From an uncultured Clostridia bacterium (GTDB taxonomy: Bacteria > Bacillota > Clostridia > Christensenellales > Borkfalkiaceae): DNA of 11,700 bases. The stretch lies in the NCBI GenBank assembly GCA_947629735.1, contig CANREX010000038.1:1-11700 (forward strand), in the 5' to 3' direction. The translations under genes and the position numbers were made by a program. The notes under the pieces were generated by a model. The model was not told the DNA's origin. It did no database searches and saw only the letters and a program-made list of their open reading frames with translations. Positions 1-5,044 of this stretch are shown piece by piece; the first letter of the stretch is position 1, and the number at the start of each line of letters is the position of its first letter.

Positions 1-60
1 CTACAAACTGATTGATAAACCAAAAGCGAGAAACGGATAAAACCTATTTACTGTCCATAA
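1..60. other. Unrelated AT-rich sequence left of the LRR homology
   Basis: This stretch has stops in frame with the LRR gene at 13-15, 16-18 and 58-60 and shows no LRR similarity. A second frame is open from the window edge to a TAA at 38-40 and would encode a tail ending KPKARNG, so it might be the last residues of an upstream gene. That is only a possibility, because no start or other support lies inside the window. Confidence 0.3.
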
Positions 61-216
61 ATCAAGTTTACAAGTATAACCATACCTGACAGTGTAATTA
101 CTATCGGCAGTAATGCGTTCTATGAATGCACAAGCCTTGAAGGAGTTTATATAACAGATTTATCGGCTTGGTGCAATATTCAGTTTAGTGGTGGTGGTTA
201 CCCTTACCCTAACCCT
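61..216 (+). pseudogene. In-frame upstream LRR sequence without a start codon
   Basis: The LRR reading frame is open from 61, just after a TAA at 58-60, straight into the gene that follows. From about 67 it encodes a clear LRR_5 repeat (SITIPDSVITIGSNAF, then YECTSLEG) followed by a YITDLSAWCNI module like those further on. It has no in-frame ATG, GTG or TTG before 217, no signal peptide and no promoter. Homology begins mid-repeat, and 67-91 matches the repeat near 1475-1499 almost base for base. The simplest reading is a gene whose 5' part, including any secretion signal, has been lost or replaced. An assembly join between repeats is the alternative. Confidence 0.6.
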
Positions 217-1770
217 TTGTCTTATGCACACAATCTTTATTTAAATGATGAACTTGTAACCGATATTACTGCCGATATGTTACAAGGAGTAACTGAAATT
301 AAATATGATGCATTTTATAATTGCACAAGCCTTGAAAGCATAACAATACCCGACAGTGTAACTTCTATCGGTAGGGAGGCATTCTGGGGTTGTACAAGCC
401 TTGAAAGCGTAACTTTTGATAATAACAGTAGACTTGAAACTATCGATGGAGAAGCATTCTGGTATTGCATAAGCCTTACAAGCATAACTTTCGGTGATAA
501 TAGCAAACTTGAAACTATCGGCGATGGTGCGTTCTATGGGTGCGCAAACCTTGAAAGTGTAACCATACCCTACGGCGTAACTTCTATCGGCGGGTGGGCG
601 TTCGAATATTGCACAAGTCTTGAAAGCATAGCAATACCCGACAGTGTAACTTCTATCGGCGGGTGGGCGTTCGAATATTGCACAAGTCTTGAAAGCATAG
701 CAATACCCGACAGCGTAACTTCTATCGGCGAAGATGCGTTCCGCGGTTGCACAAGCCTTAAAAGCATTTATATAACGGATATAGCGGCATGGTGTAATAT
801 TGAGTTTGGAGGTTCTATCGCTAACCCTTTGTGTTATGCGTATAACCTTTATTTAAATGATGAACTTGTAACAAAAATTACTGCCGATATGTTGCAAGGA
901 GTAACCGAAATTAAAGATTATACGTTCTATAAATGCACAAGCCTTGCAAGTGTAACCATAGGCGACAGCGTTACTTCTATCGGCATGTATGCGTTCTATG
1001 GTTGCACAAGCCTTGAAAGCGTAACTATTCCCGACAGCGTTACTTCTATTGATAGTAGTGCGTTCTCGGAATGTAGAAACCTTGAAAGCGTTTATATAAC
1101 AGATTTAGCGGCTTGGTGCAATATTGAGTTTGGCTATAATGATGCTAACCCTTTGGTTTATGCAAATAATCTTTATTTAAATGATGAACTTGTAACCGAC
1201 ATTACTGCCGATATGTTGCAAGGAGTTACTTCTATTCCTGCTTATGCTTTCAGCTGCGATAGTCTTGAAAGCATAGCCATACCCGACAGTGTAACTCTTA
1301 TCAGCGAGAGGGCGTTCGCAGGTTGCACAAGCCTTGGCAGTGTAAATTTCGGCGATAATAGCAGTCTAACTTCCATCGATGGGGCGTTCCATGGTTGCAC
1401 AAGCCTTAAAAGCATAACCATACCCGACAGCGTAACTTCCATCGATAGGTGGGCGTTTGTGGGGTGCACAAGTCTTACAAGTATAACCATACCTGACAGC
1501 GTAACTTCTATCGGACAAGAGGCATTTTTATTGTGTTCAAGCCTTAATAGCGTAAGCATAGGCAAAAGTGTAACTACTATCGGAGAGAGTGCGTTTTTTG
1601 GTTGTGAAAGCCTTAAAGAGGTTACATTTAAAAATACAAAGGGTTGGAAAATTTCTAAAAGTAGGGATATGTCAAATGCACAGGATATAACTGTCACAGA
1701 CGCAACGCAAAACGCAACGCTTTTGAGATATACTTATGACAATTATTATTGGAAACGCTATGGTAATTAA
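217..1770 (+). CDS. BspA-like leucine-rich repeat (LRR_5) protein, 5'-truncated
   Basis: The product is a run of LRR_5 (BspA type) repeats of about 23 residues with the consensus CTSLESITIPDSVTSIG followed by an AF-containing segment. These families are usually secreted or surface proteins that bind host or bacterial partners. Three inserts of the form YITDxAAWCNIEF...NPLxYAxNLYLNDELVTxITADMLQGVT divide the repeats into larger modules, the first starting before this frame's TTG. The C-terminal segment (NTKGWKIS..., ending NYYWKRYGN) resembles the usual C-terminus of such proteins, so the 3' end looks intact. The TTG at 217 has no ribosome binding site and falls inside a repeat module, so it is an unlikely true start; the frame continues upstream to 61. 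No signal peptide, sorting motif or membrane segment is present. Codons are much more AT-rich than in the genes from 3132 on. It is probably a pseudogene or recombination reservoir; the family call is secure. Confidence 0.85.
   Translation: MSYAHNLYLNDELVTDITADMLQGVTEIKYDAFYNCTSLESITIPDSVTSIGREAFWGCTSLESVTFDNNSRLETIDGEAFWYCISLTSITFGDNSKLETIGDGAFYGCANLESVTIPYGVTSIGGWAFEYCTSLESIAIPDSVTSIGGWAFEYCTSLESIAIPDSVTSIGEDAFRGCTSLKSIYITDIAAWCNIEFGGSIANPLCYAYNLYLNDELVTKITADMLQGVTEIKDYTFYKCTSLASVTIGDSVTSIGMYAFYGCTSLESVTIPDSVTSIDSSAFSECRNLESVYITDLAAWCNIEFGYNDANPLVYANNLYLNDELVTDITADMLQGVTSIPAYAFSCDSLESIAIPDSVTLISERAFAGCTSLGSVNFGDNSSLTSIDGAFHGCTSLKSITIPDSVTSIDRWAFVGCTSLTSITIPDSVTSIGQEAFLLCSSLNSVSIGKSVTTIGESAFFGCESLKEVTFKNTKGWKISKSRDMSNAQDITVTDATQNATLLRYTYDNYYWKRYGN
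577..714 (+). repeat. Near-perfect 69-bp tandem duplication in the LRR gene
   Basis: Copies at 577-645 and 646-714 are identical at 68 of 69 positions, differing only in the last base (T/C). Each encodes one 23-residue LRR (VTSIGGWAFEYC, then TSLESIAIPDS). The other repeats in the gene differ from each other at many positions, so this copy pair is the youngest expansion. The length is exactly one LRR, which keeps the frame. Confidence 0.95.
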
Positions 1771-1794
1771 AAACTAATAAAAGCGTAAAGGGGA

Positions 1795-1823
1795 GGGCGG
1801 CGCATTTTCAAAATGCGCCGCCC
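1795..1823 (+). terminator. Strong hairpin after the LRR gene, no U-tract
   Basis: GGGCGGCGCATTTT (1795-1808) and AAAATGCGCCGCCC (1810-1823) are perfectly complementary over 14 bp around a single base, so the real loop is probably 3 nt or more. It begins 24 bp after the LRR stop codon, the usual place for a terminator. It is followed by GTATTCTATG rather than a T-run, so it may act as an mRNA 3'-end stabiliser or belong to the repeat-rich DNA that follows. Confidence 0.55.
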
Positions 1824-1886
1824 GTATTCTATGTGTAATATAATGTGTGGTGTATGCCGCAAAATGGCGGCAAAAGAATAAACTGC

Positions 1887-1966
1887 GGTCAACCCCACAC
1901 CCCTTTTTTGATTTCCCCCACTCCCCTGCGCAATGGGAGTGGGGGAATATAGTGTAGGGGTTGACC
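1887..1966. repeat. Element A1: 80-bp nested palindrome
   Basis: The outer arms GGTCAACCCC (1887-1896) and GGGGTTGACC (1957-1966) are perfect inverted repeats, extended by ACAC/GTGT with one bulged base. Inside sits a second perfect 13-bp stem, TTCCCCCACTCCC (1913-1925) and GGGAGTGGGGGAA (1935-1947), with a 9-nt loop. Its right end (GTGTAGGGGTTGACC) resembles the right end of elements A2 and A3, and like them it lies exactly 6 bp before a B element. It may be a shorter relative of A2/A3 (inference). Confidence 0.8.
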
Positions 1967-1972
1967 TTATTT

Positions 1973-2095
1973 TGTCATTCCGAGCTTGCCGAGGAATCCG
2001 GCTGGGTATGTCGCATAGGAAATTACCTAAGCGCAATGAAATACCGGATTCTTCGACTGCGTTCGGCTTTCAGCCTCACTCCGCTCAGAATGACA
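1973..2095. repeat. Element B1: dispersed TGTCATTC...GAATGACA palindrome
   Basis: The outer arms GTCATTCCGAGC (1974-1985) and GCTCAGAATGAC (2083-2094) pair at 11 of 12 positions. The inner arms GAATCCGG (1994-2001) and CCGGATTC (2044-2051) pair perfectly. The 52-bp core at 2007-2058 is almost identical in B2 and B3. The right arm carries a variable tip between CGACTGCG and CCGCTCAG. Elements with these arms are widely dispersed in bacterial genomes and give rise to spurious small ORFs; the apparent minus-strand peptide RLGNFLCDIP here is of that kind. Confidence 0.9.
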
Positions 2096-2118
2096 AGAAG
2101 GGGTAAGCGGTGCTCCGC

Positions 2119-2159
2119 TTTGTGAAAATTTTTGCTTAATCGCAAAAATTTTCTACAAA
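2119..2159. repeat. AT-rich perfect hairpin between B1 and A2
   Basis: GAAAATTTTTGC (2124-2135) and GCAAAAATTTTC (2142-2153) form a perfect 12-bp stem with a 6-nt loop (TTAATC). The flanks TTTGT (2119-2123) and ACAAA (2155-2159) extend it past one bulged T. A short stem AAGCGG/CCGCTT sits just left at 2105-2120. The stretch up to 2239 also contains pieces such as CCATCGGGCAGAATGACAG that look like broken ends of B-type elements. No gene is visible. Confidence 0.7.
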
Positions 2160-2239
2160 CCATCGGGCTTACGCCCTCGGGTAGGGTGACAAAAAGGTGC
2201 GCTAACGCCATCGGGCAGAATGACAGTAGGGGCTGCCGC

Positions 2240-2424
2240 CCTCTTTATACCTCCCCACTCCCCTTAGTTGAGGGACGAGCGCGGGCTTCTCAAAACAGTA
2301 CAGTGCACTGTTTTGCCGCGCGAGATGAGTGAGCGCATATAGTCCCGCGCGAACGGTGACCGAACACGGCGTTGCCCTTACGCCGTGTGGGAAGGGGAGG
2401 GCAGGGTAGGGCGTAGGGTTTACC
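2240..2424. repeat. Element A2: 185-bp structured repeat, copy 1
   Basis: This is repeated at 2633-2817 with an offset of 393 bp; I see only two differences, at 2246 and 2412. It contains several stems: GCGCGGG (2279-2285) with CCCGCGC (2344-2350), AAAACAGT (2292-2299) with ACTGTTTT (2307-2314), and ACACGGCG (2364-2371) with CGCCGTGT (2381-2388). CTCCCCTT near the left end pairs with AAGGGGAG near the right end. It has no coding signature and ends 6 bp before B2. It could be a non-autonomous mobile or BIME-like element. Confidence 0.9.
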
Positions 2425-2430
2425 GCATTT

Positions 2431-2570
2431 TGTCACCCTGAGCGAAACGAGCCGTAAGGCGAGTGCAGTCGAATGGGTCTGGTTTGGGTATGTCGCATAG
2501 GAAATTACCTAAGCGCAATAAAATACCGGATTCTTCGACTGCGCACCTGCGGTGCTTGCTCAGAATGACA
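2431..2570. repeat. Element B2: chimeric B-type palindrome
   Basis: It shares the 52-bp core (2489-2540) and right arm GCTCAGAATGAC (2558-2569) with B1 and B3. Its left arm differs: GTCACCCTGAGCG followed by a different stem region ending in GCAGTCGAA (2465-2473), which pairs with TTCGACTGC (2534-2542). The GTCATTCCGAGCTTGCCGAGG arm of B1 and B3 is missing. It is therefore a hybrid of two arm types around one core. Confidence 0.85.
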
Positions 2571-2632
2571 GTAAGGGGGGATAGGGTGTGTCGCCCTCGG
2601 GCAGAATGACAGTGAGATAGGGCAGAATGACA

Positions 2633-2817
2633 CCTCTTCATACCTCCCCACTCCCCTTAGTTGAGGGACGAGCGCGGGCTTCTCAAAACAGTACAGTGCA
2701 CTGTTTTGCCGCGCGAGATGAGTGAGCGCATATAGTCCCGCGCGAACGGTGACCGAACACGGCGTTGCCCTTACGCCGTGTGGGAAGGGGAGGGCAGGGT
2801 AGGGTGTAGGGTTTACC
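2633..2817. repeat. Element A3: 185-bp structured repeat, copy 2
   Basis: This is the second copy of the A2 sequence, about 183 of 185 positions identical, with the same internal stems shifted by 393 bp. It lies 6 bp before B3. The segment between B2 and A3 (2571-2632) holds two partial CAGAATGACA ends, again remnants of B-like repeats. Confidence 0.9.
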
Positions 2818-2823
2818 TTATTT

Positions 2824-2936
2824 TGTCATTCCGAGCTTGCCGAGGAATCCGGCTGGGGCATGTCACATAGGAAATTACCTAAGCGCAATGAAATACCGGA
2901 TTCTTCGACTTCGCTAACGCTACGCTCAGAATGACA
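2824..2936. repeat. Element B3: dispersed palindrome, third copy
   Basis: The outer arms GTCATTCCGAGC (2825-2836) and GCTCAGAATGAC (2924-2935) match those of B1. The core at 2859-2910 differs from B1 at two bases. The right-arm tip (TTCGCTAACGCTACGCTC) differs from both B1 and B2. DNA after it to 3070 shows no gene or clear repeat, only a possible remnant (GCCCTCGGGCG) near 2951. Confidence 0.9.
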
Positions 2937-3070
2937 AGGGGTGACGGCATGCCCTCGGGCGAAAAGGCAAGAAGAAAGGGCAAAAAAGCGCGGGCGGGTG
3001 GTTGTCAATTTTGCAAAATCAGAAAAAATTTATCAAAAAACGTATAAGAGCATAAATTTTATCCGTGCGC

Positions 3071-3099
3071 TTGCCAAAAACAGTGAATATATGTATAAT
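3071..3099 (+). promoter_or_regulatory. Sigma-A-type promoter of the aminotransferase gene
   Basis: TTGCCA (3071-3076) and a perfect TATAAT (3094-3099) are separated by 17 bp. They lie 32 bp upstream of the ATG, with a GGGAG ribosome binding site at 3118-3122 in between. It is the clearest promoter in the window. Confidence 0.8.
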
Positions 3100-3131
3100 A
3101 AAATAGCAATAATTTACGGGAGAAACATTTT

Positions 3132-4331
3132 ATGGCAACCTTGTCCAAAAGAATCAGCGATATATCCCCTTCGATGACCCTCGCCATTTCCGCCAAGGCT
3201 AACGAGCTTAAAGCCGCAGGCGAAAAAGTCATCTCGTTCGGCGTGGGCGAGCCCGACTTCAACACGCCCGCCCACATAATAGACGCGGCGAAAGACGCCC
3301 TCGACAAGGGCTACACAAAGTACGTCGCGGCGGCGGGGCTGCCTGCGCTCAAAAAGGCGATAGCGAAGAAATTCAAGGACGACAACGGGCTCGACTACGA
3401 CCCGTCCCAGATAATAGTTTCCAACGGCGCGAAGCACTCTATATTCAACGCGCTGTTCGCCACGATAGACGACGGCGACGAGGTCCTCATTCCCAAGCCC
3501 TATTGGCTGACGTACCCCGAAGTCGTCAAGTGCTGCGGCGGCGTTCCCGTGTACATCTACGCGACGCCCCGCCACGGCTACAAGGTCACCGCAAACCAGA
3601 TAGAGGCGATGATAACCCCCAAGACCAAGATGCTCATCTTCAACAGCCCCTGCAACCCCACGGGCGCGGTCTACACGGAAGCGGAAATACGCGACATCGC
3701 CGAAGTTTGCGTAAAACACGACATTTTGGTGCTCGCCGACGAGATTTACGAAAAACTCATTTACGGCGGCGAAACGCACTTTTCCATTGCCGCCTGCCCC
3801 GACATGGCGGAGCGCACGATAGTTATCAACGGCGTTTCCAAGTCCTACGCGATGACGGGTTGGAGGCTGGGCTACCTCGCCGCGCCCAAGGAAATAGCCA
3901 AGGCGATATCCTCTTTCCAGAGCCATTCGACGTCCAACGTCAACACGATGACGCAGTATGCCTCGATAGCCGCGCTCGAAGGCGATACCAAGCCCATGCA
4001 GGACATGATAAAGGCGTTCGGCGAAAGGCGGGCGAAGATGCTCGAAGTGCTCGACGGAATGAAGCCTTTGGGGCTCGATTACGTCAAGCCCGACGGCGCG
4101 TTTTACGTGATGTTGCTGTGCTATAACCTCTACGGCAAGAGCTATAACGGCGTGAAGATACACGGCAGCATGGACATCGCCGACATGCTTCTGACGCACG
4201 CGAAAGTCGCCGTCACCCCGGGCATATGCTTCGGCGACGACGACGCGATAAGGCTTTCCTACGCGCTTTCAATGGAAGATATGCTGGAAGGCTTGAAGCG
4301 GATTGCGGACTTCGTCGCGGCTTTAAAGTGA
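3132..4331 (+). CDS. aspB: Pyridoxal-phosphate class I aminotransferase (aspartate aminotransferase type)
   Basis: The product is a cytoplasmic fold-type-I PLP enzyme that moves an amino group between an amino acid and a 2-oxo acid, most likely aspartate/2-oxoglutarate. Its 399 residues are the normal length for bacterial AspB-like enzymes. Visible family marks are GEPDFNTP (39-46), the PLP-ring Asn in NPTG (N175), ADEIY with the PLP-nitrogen Asp (D203), the Schiff-base lysine in GVSKSY (K237), GWRLG (R245) and the substrate-carboxylate arginine in RLSYA (R374). The ATG is supported by GGGAG nine bases upstream and a strong promoter. No hairpin terminator is evident after the stop at 4331, but the next gene has its own promoter. 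Substrate specificity is not fixed by sequence: prephenate, aromatic or alanine use is possible within this group. Threonine synthase nearby fits aspartate-family metabolism. Confidence 0.92.
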   Translation: MATLSKRISDISPSMTLAISAKANELKAAGEKVISFGVGEPDFNTPAHIIDAAKDALDKGYTKYVAAAGLPALKKAIAKKFKDDNGLDYDPSQIIVSNGAKHSIFNALFATIDDGDEVLIPKPYWLTYPEVVKCCGGVPVYIYATPRHGYKVTANQIEAMITPKTKMLIFNSPCNPTGAVYTEAEIRDIAEVCVKHDILVLADEIYEKLIYGGETHFSIAACPDMAERTIVINGVSKSYAMTGWRLGYLAAPKEIAKAISSFQSHSTSNVNTMTQYASIAALEGDTKPMQDMIKAFGERRAKMLEVLDGMKPLGLDYVKPDGAFYVMLLCYNLYGKSYNGVKIHGSMDIADMLLTHAKVAVTPGICFGDDDAIRLSYALSMEDMLEGLKRIADFVAALK

Positions 4332-4359
4332 AAAAGCGCCGAAAATTTTAAAAAAGGTA

Positions 4360-4387
4360 TTGAAATTCTTCCTATCTATGATAAAAT
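4360..4387 (+). promoter_or_regulatory. Probable promoter of the P-loop gene
   Basis: TTGAAA (4360-4365) and TAAAAT (4382-4387) are 16 bp apart, each one or two bases from consensus. They lie 42 bp before the ATG at 4430 in an AT-rich gap, so the P-loop gene is probably transcribed apart from the aminotransferase. Confidence 0.55.
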
Positions 4388-4390
4388 ATA

Positions 4391-4415
4391 TATACAGACA
4401 GCGCGAAGCTGTATA
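4391..4415 (+). promoter_or_regulatory. Dyad in the 5' leader, next to the ribosome binding site
   Basis: TATACAG (4391-4397) and CTGTATA (4409-4415) are perfect 7-bp inverted repeats, and a competing stem ACAGC (4398-4402)/GCTGT (4408-4412) overlaps them. The right arm touches the Shine-Dalgarno AAGGAGG at 4415-4421. It sits just after the -10 box, so it could be a repressor operator or an mRNA hairpin that masks the ribosome site. Function is inferred from position only. Confidence 0.45.
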
Positions 4416-4429
4416 AGGAGGGATTTTAA

Positions 4430-4837
4430 ATGATAAAGATTATAAGCGGAGAAAAGGGTACGGGCAAGACAAAACAGATAATTCAGCTTGCCAACGCTAA
4501 CGCGGCAACCGCCAAGGGGCTGAGCGTTTTCGTCACGGATACCGACCGCTATATGCACGACGTCGTTCGCAGCGTGAGATTTATCAACGTGAACGAGTAT
4601 AACATCGCCGGCGAGGAAGCGCTCTGCGGGTTCATGAAGGGCGTTATCGCGGGCAATTACGACAACGAATATATCTATCTCGACGGCATCTCCCGCATTA
4701 CGGGAAAGGATCTGAAAGATCTTGCCGCTACGTTCTATATGTTGGAAAAGATTTCCAACCAAAGCGGTTCGGTGATAACAATAACGTGCAGCTGCGCAAA
4801 GCAGGATCTGCCCGACTTTATCGCCAAATATTGCTGA
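4430..4837 (+). CDS. Small P-loop NTPase-like protein of unknown function
   Basis: This 135-residue protein starts with a P-loop: GEKGTGKT (residues 7-14) is a textbook Walker A motif after a short beta strand (IKIIS). The segment EYIYLDG (80-86) fits a Walker B strand ending in Asp. I recall similar short proteins in Clostridia that are annotated either hypothetical or, misleadingly, PilT-like; this one lacks the length and His/Asp boxes of real PilT ATPases. No membrane segment or signal peptide is present. The ATG is well supported by AAGGAGG eight bases upstream. It stands alone between its own promoter and a hairpin. ATP or GTP binding is likely; the role is unknown. Confidence 0.8.
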   Translation: MIKIISGEKGTGKTKQIIQLANANAATAKGLSVFVTDTDRYMHDVVRSVRFINVNEYNIAGEEALCGFMKGVIAGNYDNEYIYLDGISRITGKDLKDLAATFYMLEKISNQSGSVITITCSCAKQDLPDFIAKYC

Positions 4838-4858
4838 GCTTTACAAACAAGCAAATTT

Positions 4859-4896
4859 ACGGCGCCGCTTTGCAAGACAAGCGGCGCCGTTATTCT
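4859..4896 (+). terminator. Hairpin terminator after the P-loop gene
   Basis: ACGGCGCCGCTT (4859-4870) and AAGCGGCGCCGT (4879-4890) form a perfect 12-bp GC-rich stem with an 8-nt loop, followed by TATTCT. A second weak pair GCCCG/CGGGC (4897-4921) encloses T-rich sequence. The U-tract is poor but the stem is strong and begins 21 bp after the stop. I see no clear promoter between here and the start at 5045. Confidence 0.65.
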
Positions 4897-5044
4897 GCCC
4901 GCTTTTCCGCTTTTTTCGGGCGGGCGCGGATATGTCGATAAATAACGCGGCGAATAAATGAGCGCAGGCGCGGCGTTGTCGTCATAAAGGGCGCAAAAGA
5001 AAGGCGCGGAATTTACGGTCTGAGGATAATCAAAGGAGTGGTTT

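Noticed and set aside
1242..1697. Minus-strand open frame with periodic residues opposite the LRR gene
   Set aside because: Its periodicity simply mirrors the 69-bp LRR repeat read backwards; it has no ribosome site or independent support.
61..1770. Possible diversity-generating retroelement target in the LRR gene
   Set aside because: No reverse transcriptase or template repeat is visible, and the variation between repeats is spread over all codon positions, not adenine-specific.
1887..2936. Possible CRISPR array
   Set aside because: Repeats are long (80-185 bp and about 120 bp), only three units exist, spacing is 6 bp or variable, and no unique spacers of uniform length or cas genes are present.
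1767..3008. Several 60-90 codon open frames, some with the peptide RLGNFLCDIP
   Set aside because: They run through the A and B palindromic repeats. The shared peptide is the translated 52-bp repeat core, a known kind of annotation artefact.
3114..4199. Long minus-strand open frame (361 codons) opposite the aminotransferase gene
   Set aside because: It is the antisense shadow of a GC-rich gene with complete PLP motifs on the + strand. The product is rich in Arg, Val and Gly and low in complexity, with no recognisable domain.
4430..4837. PilT/twitching motility ATPase label for the P-loop protein
   Set aside because: At 135 residues it has a Walker A and a possible Walker B but lacks the Asp and His boxes and N-terminal domain of true PilT, and no pilus genes are nearby.
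4958..4987. Nine-codon ORF upstream of thrC as a leader peptide
   Set aside because: It encodes MSAGAALSS, with no threonine or isoleucine run and no following attenuator hairpins, so attenuation is not supported.
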